From Streptosporangiaceae bacterium (GTDB lineage: Bacteria; Actinomycetota; Actinomycetes; Streptosporangiales; Streptosporangiaceae), in the NCBI GenBank assembly GCA_030045295.1, contig JASIGD010000622.1, positions 1 to 13,816 of the forward strand: DNA of 13,816 bases, given 5' to 3'. How positions within the stretch are numbered: position 1 is the stretch's first letter; every line of letters starts with the position of its first letter. A program made the translations under genes and the position numbers. Below are positions 1-6,766 of this stretch, in pieces. The notes beneath the pieces are model-generated. The model ran no database searches. It saw nothing but the letters and a program-made list of their open reading frames with translations, and was not told the origin of the DNA.

Positions 1-1641
1 GGGATTGCCGCCGGGCTGGGCATCGCGTTTGCCTGGCTGGTCCCGGCGCGGGGTCATCCGTCCGGCCCGGCCGCGCTGAGCACCGAACCTCCCGTGCTGG
101 TAGGCGGCGCGTCGGCCAAACCAGACCCGGCCGCGCTGGATGCCGAGTGGGTCGCCTACTCGGACCGTTCCACCTGCGCCGACTGGGCCGGCGGCGACGG
201 GGTCTCCGCCATCCGGCTGAACTCCTCGCAGCTCGCCTGGTTCTTCTCCGATACCTCGATCGGCCCGGCCGGGCCGACCATCGGTTTGTCTGACCTCAGC
301 GGGTTCGTGCACAACTCGCTGGTCATCCAGACCAGGACCGGGTCGGGCAGCACGTTCGTCACCGTGACCGGCGGCGGAGCCTGCACCGGCCCGGGCGGCC
401 CGGGCAACGCCCGCCCGGTGGTAGGGCCGCCGCCCGCGATCCCGGGCGGGCCGTCCGACCCGTACTGGGAGGAGGACGGCATCACGGTCGGCGGAACCAT
501 CGTCAAGTTCTACAACCACTACCGCAGCGGCCTCGAACCGTACGTCCCGCTCGGAACGGTGGTCGCCGCCTTCCCGGTCAGCCAGCTCAGCTCGGCCGGC
601 CGCGGGTCCCGCTACGGTGCGGTAGCCCGGCCGCACCAGGTCACGCTGCCGTCCTACACTCCGTCAGCCGGCGGCGCGCCGATCCTGTGGGGTGCCGCGC
701 TGCTGCGCCAGGGGAACACGGTCTACGTCTACGGCACGCAGAGCCCCAACGTGTCGGTCCCGGACCGCCGGCTCTACCTGGCCCGCGTCCCGGCGTCGCA
801 GCTGACCAATTTCTCCGCGTGGCGCTTCTACCACGGCGCGGGCACGTGGGCGGCCGGACAGCGTAACGCCCGGCCGGTACAGCCGCCGGGCAGCAGCCTC
901 GCCGTGTCGTCCGGTTTCAGCGTGATCCAGGTCGGGCACCGCTACTGGCTGATCCAGGCCGGGCCGGTAGCAGGCACCCAGGACATCGACGCCTACCCGG
1001 CCGACGCGCCGTGGGGCCCGTTCGACGCCGCCGCCGGAAGGCTGCTGTACCGCGACCCGGCGATCGGGCTCGACGCCGCGCACGAGTACCGCATCATGTA
1101 CGAGGCGCGGGCCGAGCCGGCCCTTTCCAGCCGCAACACGCTGGTGATCAGCTATAACGTCAACTCCGAAGCGGTCACCACCGGCTGCGTGCCGATGTCC
1201 CACTTCACCAACACGGCGACACTGCCCCGGTTCATCGCCGTGCCGATGGCCGCGTTCGGCAACGACCCGGGCGCGCAAGCCGATGCGGCCCGGAGCGGAC
1301 CGCCGGACTACCCGCCGATCGTCCAGGAAGACCCTTCGCAATGGTTTGACGCCTGGAAGTACCCGGAAGACTGCCCGCCGGTGCCCGGCGTCGTGTCAGG
1401 GCAAGCCAGGCCCGGCGCCGGGAAGGTCACGTTGAACTGGCCCGACGCCGGGCTCGACATCCGTTATCGCGTCTACCTGCAAGGACCCGGCGAGCCAGGT
1501 CATGCCCCGGTGGTCACCGCAGACGCCGACGGCGCCACCATCAACAGGCTGCGGCCCGGCCATTACCGGGCCAAGGTGGTGCCGATCAACTTCTACGGCC
1601 GTACCGGGCCGGCCGCCGAGGTAACGTTCACCGTGCCTTGA
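1..1641 (+). CDS. Secreted protein with C-terminal fibronectin type III-like domain (5' end missing)
   Basis: The frame is open from the first base, so the true start lies upstream; 546 residues are visible. The first visible residues (GIAAGLGIAFAWLVPA) look like the end of a signal peptide or membrane anchor, followed by a Pro/Ala-rich linker, which suggests export. The central part is rich in beta-strand-like segments, with Trp/Tyr/Gly repeats such as WFFSDTSIG and YWLIQAG. It recalls secreted beta-propeller proteins (DUF4185/DUF5005-like), but that is a fold guess. The last 86 residues or so (about 461-546) look like a fibronectin III domain (KVTLNW, YRVYL, YRAKVVPINFYGRTGP). Four cysteines could form disulphides. 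The GTG at base 94 is an internal Val codon, not a start, because coding sequence continues before it. The small membrane-protein gene follows after 23 bases and is probably co-transcribed. The substrate or partner is unknown. Confidence 0.75.
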   Translation, partial: GIAAGLGIAFAWLVPARGHPSGPAALSTEPPVLVGGASAKPDPAALDAEWVAYSDRSTCADWAGGDGVSAIRLNSSQLAWFFSDTSIGPAGPTIGLSDLSGFVHNSLVIQTRTGSGSTFVTVTGGGACTGPGGPGNARPVVGPPPAIPGGPSDPYWEEDGITVGGTIVKFYNHYRSGLEPYVPLGTVVAAFPVSQLSSAGRGSRYGAVARPHQVTLPSYTPSAGGAPILWGAALLRQGNTVYVYGTQSPNVSVPDRRLYLARVPASQLTNFSAWRFYHGAGTWAAGQRNARPVQPPGSSLAVSSGFSVIQVGHRYWLIQAGPVAGTQDIDAYPADAPWGPFDAAAGRLLYRDPAIGLDAAHEYRIMYEARAEPALSSRNTLVISYNVNSEAVTTGCVPMSHFTNTATLPRFIAVPMAAFGNDPGAQADAARSGPPDYPPIVQEDPSQWFDAWKYPEDCPPVPGVVSGQARPGAGKVTLNWPDAGLDIRYRVYLQGPGEPGHAPVVTADADGATINRLRPGHYRAKVVPINFYGRTGPAAEVTFTVP

Positions 1642-1664
1642 CCCCGGCCAGGAGGAGGAGTGCC

Positions 1665-1802
1665 GTGCTCCGGTTGATCATCGCCATCGTCGTGGGTCTG
1701 GCGATCGCCATAGGCGGGGCCGTCCTGGTAGTGAACGTGGTGTCCAGCCACGGCAACGGCACGCCCGGCAACTCCTCGACCTACAACTACGGCTCCCGCT
1801 GA
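1665..1802 (+). CDS. Small single-pass membrane protein, DUF2613-like
   Basis: A 45-residue frame starts at GTG, 5-10 bases after a strong AGGAGGAG ribosome binding site, and ends with TGA. Residues 4-26 form one hydrophobic segment (LIIAIVVGLAIAIGGAVLVV). A short polar tail ends in STYNYGSR. Small actinobacterial proteins of the DUF2613 family have the same plan: an N-terminal membrane segment, a short outer tail and a Tyr-Gly-(Asn/Ser)-Arg-like end. In mycobacteria one lies beside the arabinofuranosyltransferase gene aftD, so an envelope role is plausible but unproven. It sits 23 bases after the secreted FN3 protein and is convergent with the carbamoyltransferase gene, with only 18 bases between the stops. 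Assignment to DUF2613 is from memory of its shape; that the frame is coding is much surer. Confidence 0.72.
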   Translation: MLRLIIAIVVGLAIAIGGAVLVVNVVSSHGNGTPGNSSTYNYGSR

Positions 1803-1820
1803 CCGGTGGCCGGAACCGCG

Positions 1821-2822
1821 CTAGCCGAGCGTGGCGACCAGGATGGCCTTGATGGTGTGGAGGCGGTTTTCGGCCTGGTCGAAGACGATGCTGGCGGGTG
1901 AGCTGAAGACCTCGCCGGTGACTTCGAGGCCGCCGGTCATCCCGGTATGCTCCATGATCTCGCGGCCCACCACGGTGTTGGTGTCGTGGAACGCGGGCAG
2001 GCAGTGCATGAACTTGACGGCCGGGTTGCCGGCCGTGCGCATGAGGTCGGCATTGACCTGGTAGGGAGTCAGGAGCTTGACGCGCTCGGCCCAGACGTCC
2101 TTGGACTCGCCCATTGACACCCACACGTCGGTGTGGATGAAGTCGGCCCCGGCGACGGCTCGCGCGGGGTCGTCGGTGATCGTGATGCGCGCGCCGGTGC
2201 GCCCAGCGATGTCCTTGGCCAGGTCGGTGACGTCTTTGGGCGGACCGAGCTCGGCCGGGCCGGCCAGGCGCACGTCGCTGCCCATCAGCGCGCCCGTGAC
2301 CAGCAGGGAGCGTCCCATGTTGAACCGGCAGTCGCCGACAAAGGCGTACGCGAGGGCGTCGTAGGGCTTGTTGCTGGCCTCGTGCATGGTCAGGAAGTCG
2401 GCGAGCATCTGGGTCGGGTGCCATTCGTCGGTCAGGCCGTTGTACACCGGCACGCCGGCGTGGGCGGCGAGCTCCTCGAGATCGGCTTGCTTGTTGCCGC
2501 GGTACTCGATCGCGTCGTACATCCGGCCCAGGACCGCGGCGGTGTCGGCGATCGACTCCTTGTGGCCTAGCTGGGAGCCGGACGAGTCGAGGTAGGTGAC
2601 GTGAGCCCCCTGGTCGTAGGCGGCGACCTCGAACGCGGACCGGGTGCGAGTGGAGGTCTTCGCGAAGATCAGCGCGATATTCTTGCCGGGCAGGCGGTGG
2701 GTCTCGGTGCCGGCGTACTTGGCCAGCTTGAGCGCCTCGGCCAACCGCAGAAGGTAGCGCAGCTCGCTCGGCTGGAAGTCGATCTCCTTGAGGAAGCTGC
2801 GGTTCTTCAGGTTGTAGGACAT
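1821..2822 (-). CDS. argF/arcB: Ornithine carbamoyltransferase
   Basis: Transfers the carbamoyl group between carbamoyl phosphate and ornithine, giving citrulline; cytosolic, normally a trimer. The 333 residues match the usual family length. Visible motifs are the carbamoyl-phosphate loop STRTR (about 57-61), HPTQ (about 134-137), the ornithine-binding segment DVWVSMGES (about 231-239) and the catalytic HCLPAFHD (about 272-279). The ATG at 2822 is chosen because GGGAG lies 6-7 bases before it and [16 protein letters not shown] matches the family N-terminus. The same frame stays open to 3035, but that extension has no family resemblance. Overall similarity is to the enterobacterial ArgF/ArcB type, which serves in biosynthesis or in arginine breakdown. 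No other arginine or deiminase-pathway gene is in the window, so the direction cannot be decided. The common FEKTSTRTR loop reads FAKTSTRTR here. Confidence 0.95.
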   Translation of the reverse strand: MSYNLKNRSFLKEIDFQPSELRYLLRLAEALKLAKYAGTETHRLPGKNIALIFAKTSTRTRSAFEVAAYDQGAHVTYLDSSGSQLGHKESIADTAAVLGRMYDAIEYRGNKQADLEELAAHAGVPVYNGLTDEWHPTQMLADFLTMHEASNKPYDALAYAFVGDCRFNMGRSLLVTGALMGSDVRLAGPAELGPPKDVTDLAKDIAGRTGARITITDDPARAVAGADFIHTDVWVSMGESKDVWAERVKLLTPYQVNADLMRTAGNPAVKFMHCLPAFHDTNTVVGREIMEHTGMTGGLEVTGEVFSSPASIVFDQAENRLHTIKAILVATLG

Positions 2823-2846
2823 GCAGGGCTCCCGGGTGAGGATGAG

Positions 2847-2862
2847 AACGCGGCGTCGCGTT
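2847..2862. repeat. Inverted repeat in the carbamoyltransferase leader
   Basis: AACGCG and CGCGTT are perfect complementary arms around a four-base centre, 24-40 bases upstream of the carbamoyltransferase ATG. It could be an operator or an RNA hairpin in the leader. A second short pair (CGCTC/GAGCG, 2885-2901) lies further upstream. Function is not shown. Confidence 0.35.
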
Positions 2863-2955
2863 GCAGTGGGCAGGTGAGGTCCCACGCTCGAAATAAGAGC
2901 GATGTCCCAGTCGGAGGGTGGGGAAAGGCCATCCAGCTGCGCCAGGGCCATCAAT

Positions 2956-2973
2956 TCACCCCCCGGGGGGTGA
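2956..2973. promoter_or_regulatory. Perfect 18-base palindrome, candidate operator
   Basis: TCACCCCCC followed directly by GGGGGGTGA forms an unbroken palindrome in the divergent region between the carbamoyltransferase (134 bases away) and DUF1269 (83 bases away) genes. It is the most symmetrical element in the region and could be a protein-binding site acting on either gene. I do not recognise it as a known operator. Confidence 0.45.
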
Positions 2974-3005
2974 GGAATTTCTGATCCCGTGACGGCACGA
3001 TGAGC

Positions 3006-3018
3006 AGCGTGACACGCT
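3006..3018. promoter_or_regulatory. 13-base inverted repeat before the DUF1269 gene
   Basis: AGCGTG-A-CACGCT is a perfect inverted repeat with a one-base centre, about 38 bases before the DUF1269 start codon. Its position suits an operator near that gene's promoter. No clear -35/-10 pair can be named, so its function is only inferred. Confidence 0.35.
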
Positions 3019-3055
3019 CGACAGTACAGGGGCAATAAACACAGGAGGGAAGGCC

Positions 3056-3556
3056 ATGGCCGATCTAGTCGCCATCGGATACCCGGATATGACGACGGCC
3101 GACGCCGCCGCCGAAGAGGCGCGCCAGCTGGCCCGGGATCTGATCATCCAGCCGGACGCGATCGCGGTGATCATCCGCGACGAGGACGGCAGCTATCACG
3201 TCCACACCAACCATCACGCGGTCGGCGCCGGGGCGACCTGGGGCATGTTCTGGGGGTTCCTGTTCGGCTTGCTGTTCTTCATCCCGGTCTTCGGGCTCGC
3301 CATCGGCGCCGGGATGGGCGCCCTGATGGGCAAGCTGGCCAAGACCAGCATCGACAAGCAGTTCCAGGACCAGGTGCGGGGTATGCTCCAGCCCGGCACG
3401 TCGGCGCTGTTCTTGATGCTGGAGAAGGTGACCCCGGACAAGGCCGTGGAGGCGATGTCGAAGTACGGCGGCACCGTGCTGAAGACCTCGTTGTCCAAGG
3501 ACGACGAGAAGGAGCTCCAGGACGCCCTGCACGGAGGCGAGACGGCCACCCAGTAG
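3056..3556 (+). CDS. DUF1269 family membrane protein
   Basis: A 166-residue protein with ATG at 3056 behind a strong AGGAGGG site 7-8 bases upstream. Residues 1-50 form a soluble alpha/beta part starting [18 protein letters not shown]. Residues about 56-93 form a Gly-rich hydrophobic hairpin ([30 protein letters not shown]). The C-terminal part contains [19 protein letters not shown] and an acidic, Lys-rich end. This arrangement is characteristic of DUF1269, a family of unknown biochemical role often found near stress and membrane genes. It is divergent from the carbamoyltransferase and convergent with the LapA-domain gene. The charged-hairpin-charged layout suggests membrane association with both ends on the same side; this is inferred. 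Confidence 0.88.
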   Translation: MADLVAIGYPDMTTADAAAEEARQLARDLIIQPDAIAVIIRDEDGSYHVHTNHHAVGAGATWGMFWGFLFGLLFFIPVFGLAIGAGMGALMGKLAKTSIDKQFQDQVRGMLQPGTSALFLMLEKVTPDKAVEAMSKYGGTVLKTSLSKDDEKELQDALHGGETATQ

Positions 3557-3572
3557 TCGGCTTGCCCGCGGC

Positions 3573-3587
3573 CGCGACGCGGTCGCG
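3573..3587. terminator. Hairpin between convergent genes
   Basis: CGCGAC-GCG-GTCGCG gives a perfect six-pair stem with a three-base loop in the 58-base gap between the ends of the DUF1269 and LapA-domain genes. It could end transcription in both directions. There is no T-run, so the call is tentative. Confidence 0.35.
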
Positions 3588-3614
3588 CCAACGGGCCTAC
3601 GCCACCTGCCGGCG

Positions 3615-3950
3615 TCAGGTCTTACGCGCGCGGCGGGCCTTGGTCCGGACCTGCACTCCGTGCCCGAACCACGCGATCACGGCGAGCAGGATGCCCAGGA
3701 CCGCGGCCAGCAACAACGCGATCCCGAGCGGCAGGTGCCCGTGGGCGCCCAGGTAGCTGATGTCCACCCGCTGGCTGTTTTCCAGGATGAAGATCAGCAA
3801 GAGCAGCAGGACGACGGCGAACAGCGCCGTGGTCACCCACATGGCGCTGATCCGCCCGTGTTGCGTCGGCTGCTGCGCTGGCGGCTGCGTTGGTGCGCCC
3901 GCTTCGGATGGACGCTGTCCGGTATCCCCGCCATGGGACGGTGCCGTCAT
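3615..3950 (-). CDS. LapA-domain (DUF1049) membrane protein
   Basis: A 111-residue protein with a polar, Pro/Gln-rich N-terminus (residues 1-33) and two hydrophobic segments, about 37-57 (WVTTALFAVVLLLLLIFIL) and about 73-96 (LPLGIALLLAAVLGILLAVIAW), then a basic tail ending RTKARRARKT. The segment ENSQRVDISYLG between the helices, followed by a Leu/Ala-rich helix, is typical of the lipopolysaccharide assembly protein A domain. Actinobacteria lack LPS, and the family there has no settled role. The gene lies 93 bases after the antiporter gene on the same strand and may be the last gene of that cluster. The ribosome site before ATG is weak (GAGCGG). Confidence 0.82.
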   Translation of the reverse strand: MTAPSHGGDTGQRPSEAGAPTQPPAQQPTQHGRISAMWVTTALFAVVLLLLLIFILENSQRVDISYLGAHGHLPLGIALLLAAVLGILLAVIAWFGHGVQVRTKARRARKT

Positions 3951-4043
3951 GACCGCTCACGCCCCTTCGTCCTGTTGATCCGCTTCCAGATTCCGCTCAC
4001 GCTGTCGTGGGCGTCGCCGGCCTTACCAGGGGTGATTCCCGCC

Positions 4044-5333
4044 TTAACGCTGCGCAATCGCCGTGGGCAGGCGATCCGCGGCTGGCGGGCTGGGCTCTGG
4101 TGCCCGGATCGGCGTGGCCGTGGCGCCGGTCCGGGCGGGCTGGGCCGGGACGGCCGGCGCTTCGCGCTGGAGCAGCTTGAGGGCGATAGCGGGGAAGAGC
4201 GCGGCGGACAGCAGCCCGGCGGCGAGCAGCGAAGCTCCCGTGGTGCGGCTGATCTGCCCGGCGGCGGTGCCGATCTGGGTCGCCACGATGACGAAGGTCA
4301 GCGAGGTGGCCTGCATGAGCCCGGCCACCGCCGCGCGTCGCTTGCCGAACCGGCGAGCGTACAGGATGGCGGGGACTCCGCGGACCACCAGCAGAGCGGC
4401 CAGGAACAGGGGGATCGCGGCTATCGCCGCGCGGTCGCTGACCAGCGCCCGCGCGTCGAACTGGACGCCGGTGGTGATGAAGAAGATCGGGACCAGGAAC
4501 CCGAACCCGATACCCTCCAGCTTGGTCTGGAACTGCGGGTGCGGGGCCCGCCCGGTCAGGTCGATCGTCCGCACCAGCAGCCCGGCGGCGAACGCGCCGA
4601 GGATGGAGGCGAAGCCGAGCCGGTTGGCCAGCACGGCGAACGCGAGGGCCAGCGTCAGCGCGGCGCGGACGCGCAGCTGGGCGCTGCGGTCTTCTAGCCG
4701 GTCGAGCATCCGGTCCAGGGCGGCCAGATTCCGCACCCGGCCGAGGGCCAGTCCGACGACCGCGATCAGGGCGAGGAATATCGCCAGGGAAGTCAGCCGC
4801 TCGGCTGACGTCGTCGACGTGGCCGAGAACAACAGGGACAGCATCATGATCGTGGCCACTTCGGCCAGCGCTGCGGCGGTCATCACCAGCTGCCCGAACG
4901 GCGTGCGCTCTTGGCCCGCGTCCTTGAGCAGCGGCAGCAGCAGCCCAGCCGAGGTGGAGGTCAGTACCACCGTCAAGAAGACCGGTTTCGCGCCCGCGCC
5001 GGCCAGGCTCAGCGCCAAGCCGCAGCCCAGGCCGAGCAGCACCGAGCCGCCGAACGCCCAGCCGGCCAGCCGTCCCAGCGGCCCGCGCAGGCTCTCCACG
5101 TCGATCTCCAGGCCGGCCAGGAACAGCAGCATGCCCAGGCCGAGATCGCTGAGCACCTGAATGGAAACGTTGACGTGCACCCAGCCGAGCACCGCGGGCC
5201 CGATCAGTATGCCGGCGACGACTTCCAGGACGGCATCGGGGACGGGCAGCCGTGGCACCAGCGCGTGCACCACCGGGACGGCCACCGCCACCAGAGCGAT
5301 GATCAGTACTCCGCTAAACGTGACGGCTGGCAT
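4044..5333 (-). CDS. Cation/proton antiporter, CPA2 (Kef/NapA-type)
   Basis: A 429-residue protein that is hydrophobic almost throughout, with about 12 membrane segments, matching the Na+/H+ exchanger domain. Recognisable family segments are GILIGPAVLGWV (41-52), LLFLAGLEID (69-78), TSTSAGLLLPLLKDAG (125-140) and FLVPIFFITTGVQFD. It should exchange K+ or Na+ for protons across the plasma membrane. The C-terminal 40 residues are Pro/Ala-rich, with no TrkA-N or TrkA-C domain, so regulation must come from another protein. In the fifth-helix position where relatives usually have an Asp, I read Ala157-Glu158 (AALAEVATIMM). The ATG lies inside the end of the upstream potassium-channel gene (20-base overlap), a sign of translational coupling. 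The transported ion cannot be read from the sequence. Confidence 0.9.
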   Translation of the reverse strand: MPAVTFSGVLIIALVAVAVPVVHALVPRLPVPDAVLEVVAGILIGPAVLGWVHVNVSIQVLSDLGLGMLLFLAGLEIDVESLRGPLGRLAGWAFGGSVLLGLGCGLALSLAGAGAKPVFLTVVLTSTSAGLLLPLLKDAGQERTPFGQLVMTAAALAEVATIMMLSLLFSATSTTSAERLTSLAIFLALIAVVGLALGRVRNLAALDRMLDRLEDRSAQLRVRAALTLALAFAVLANRLGFASILGAFAAGLLVRTIDLTGRAPHPQFQTKLEGIGFGFLVPIFFITTGVQFDARALVSDRAAIAAIPLFLAALLVVRGVPAILYARRFGKRRAAVAGLMQATSLTFVIVATQIGTAAGQISRTTGASLLAAGLLSAALFPAIALKLLQREAPAVPAQPARTGATATPIRAPEPSPPAADRLPTAIAQR

Positions 5334-6402
5334 GAGCGAACTCCCTCGGCTGGGTGATGCCGTGGCTGATCACGGGCTGTTGGTAGGAGCTGACCACGAC
5401 GAGGCGGTCGCCCTCGGCGAGTCGGCGCGCTTCGGGGTGGTCGGCCGGCAGCAGGTCGTCCCCCCGTGCGAGCGCGATGACCATGCCCTCCGCATCCCGG
5501 GCCGGCCTGCCCACCTCGGCGACGGCGACCGGTCGCTCCACCAGGTCGAGACCGCGGCCCCGACCCAGGAGGTCGACGATCACCCGCCCGGTGGCGGGAC
5601 GCACCGCGGAGATGGCCAGCAGCTGCCCGGCGGCGCCCGAGGAGACCACCACCTGGTCGGCGCCGCTCAACCGCAGCAGGTCCTGGTTCTCTTCCTCGCG
5701 GACCGCGGCCACGATCGTGATACAGGAGTTGAGCTGGCGGGCGGTGAGAGCGATCAGCACCGCGGTGTCGTCGCGGTTCACCGCGATGATCACCTGGCGC
5801 GCGGCGCCGATCTCGGCGTGACCGAGCACCTCTCGCCTGGTCGCGTCCCCGGCGACCGCGACCAGCCCGGCCGCGTTGGCGTCCCCGATCGCTTCGGGCA
5901 GCAGATCCACGACCACGATGGACTCTGCTGCCGCCCCGGACTCACGCAACGTCCTGACGGCACTTCGGCCCTTCGTCCCGTAACCGATGACAATCGTCTG
6001 ACCAGCCACTCTCGACCTCCACCGGCTAATTCGCCAATTCGCGCGGGTTTGTTCGGTCAGCACCTGCAAGGTGGTGCCGACCAGGATGATGAGGAACACC
6101 AGCCGCATCGGCGTGATCACTACCGTGTTGACCAGCCGCGCCTCCGTCGTGACCGGGACGATGTCGCCGTACCCGATGGTCGACAGCGTCACGGTCGCGT
6201 AGTAGACGCTGCCGAGAGCCGATAGCGGTCTCCCCGGGTGGGCGGTGTCCCGGTAGCCGTGACGGCCCAGATAGACGATCGTTGACGACAGGGCCAGCAG
6301 GCCCACAGCCAGCAATATGCGTTTCGCCACGGCCGCCAGCGGCGACCCCGGCCGCGACGGGAAGGACAGCACACCCCCGGTCCGGGTCGCCGAGTCAGCC
6401 AT
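5314..6402 (-). CDS. Potassium channel with RCK (TrkA-N) domain
   Basis: A 362-residue two-helix channel subunit. TM1 is about 26-46 (AKRILLAVGLLALSSTIVYL), and the pore loop carries the K+ selectivity filter TIGYGD at 75-80. TM2 is about 93-116. A Rossmann-type RCK domain begins at about 135 with TIVIGYGTKG (GxGxxG) and a following acidic strand end (IVVVDLL). The C-terminal part (about 265-350) looks like a TrkA-C domain. This is the usual length for tetrameric, ligand-gated bacterial K+ channels; NAD(H) or ATP binding is inferred from the fold. The ATG at 6402 is preferred because a separate small gene ends one base before it. The frame is open to 6609, but that extension (Arg/Ser/Thr-rich) has no channel character. 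The stop overlaps the antiporter start by 20 bases, so the two are very likely made together. Confidence 0.9.
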   Translation of the reverse strand: MADSATRTGGVLSFPSRPGSPLAAVAKRILLAVGLLALSSTIVYLGRHGYRDTAHPGRPLSALGSVYYATVTLSTIGYGDIVPVTTEARLVNTVVITPMRLVFLIILVGTTLQVLTEQTRANWRISRWRSRVAGQTIVIGYGTKGRSAVRTLRESGAAAESIVVVDLLPEAIGDANAAGLVAVAGDATRREVLGHAEIGAARQVIIAVNRDDTAVLIALTARQLNSCITIVAAVREEENQDLLRLSGADQVVVSSGAAGQLLAISAVRPATGRVIVDLLGRGRGLDLVERPVAVAEVGRPARDAEGMVIALARGDDLLPADHPEARRLAEGDRLVVVSSYQQPVISHGITQPREFAHASRHV

Positions 6403-6403
6403 G

Positions 6404-6544
6404 TCAGGGATTGGCCGGGTGCTTGTACCGGAATCCGAACACGGCGCTGTCGGCGCAGCGATAGTACCCGCCCGTGCGGTCGACGTAAATGCTCGACAGG
6501 ACCAGCGACTGCCCGGCCACCAGATAGCTTCCCCGGTGTCCCAT
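6404..6544 (-). CDS. Small protein of 46 residues, unrecognised, coupled to the K+ channel
   Basis: The frame starts at ATG with GGGAG 7 bases upstream and stops at TGA one base before the channel ATG, a spacing typical of translational coupling. About 38 of 45 sense codons end in G or C, as in neighbouring genes. The product begins MGHRGSYLVAGQSLVLSS, continues IYVDRTGGYYRCADSAV and ends FGFRYKHPANP. It has no clear membrane helix, one Cys, and is rich in Tyr and Gly. I do not recognise the family. Position suggests an accessory or regulatory protein for the channel-antiporter unit, but it could act only as a leader peptide. The channel frame overlaps the same bases upstream, but its composition there is poor. 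Confidence 0.6.
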   Translation of the reverse strand: MGHRGSYLVAGQSLVLSSIYVDRTGGYYRCADSAVFGFRYKHPANP

Positions 6545-6612
6545 TTGCTGCTCCCTGCTCTCGTCCCTCCGGACAGGCCTGCGCGGCTCGGTTCGTGGTG
6601 TAATCTCATATC

Positions 6613-6630
6613 TAACTGATGAATCAGTTA
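6613..6630. promoter_or_regulatory. TetR-type operator, copy 1
   Basis: TAACTGAT-GA-ATCAGTTA is a perfect inverted repeat with 8-base arms, followed by TTTAT. It lies 69 bases before the small-protein/channel cluster (- strand) and 137 bases before the TetR start (+ strand). A near-identical element is found before the acyl-CoA ligase at 7427-7444. Size and symmetry fit a TetR-family operator, and the TetR gene between the two copies is the obvious candidate to bind both. On the - strand a weak promoter (TTATAA, 17 bases, TAGATA) would straddle it. Confidence 0.68.
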
Positions 6631-6766
6631 TTTATAAACTGTGAGGCAAGCCCGCCAGGTTGTCAAGAGCTTCTGGGCGGGTTTTCGCCCGGCGGCGCCG
6701 GGCGGCCGGCGGCCGGGGTAGCGTACCGACTAATCGACGCCGGCCCGGCAGATGTTCGGAGGTGAG

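Noticed and set aside
94..96. GTG as the start of the secreted protein
   Set aside because: The frame is open back to base 1 and encodes a signal-peptide-like segment; this GTG is an internal Val.
2823..3035. N-terminal extension of the carbamoyltransferase to 404 residues
   Set aside because: The extra 71 residues do not resemble the family, and the ATG at 2822 has a good ribosome site and the expected N-terminus.
4063..5160. 365-residue frame on the + strand
   Set aside because: Antisense to the antiporter, Ser/Arg/Ala-rich shadow with no family resemblance.
6403..6609. N-terminal extension of the potassium channel to 431 residues
   Set aside because: The stretch is Arg/Ser/Thr-rich without channel features, and a better coding frame (6404-6544) occupies the same bases.
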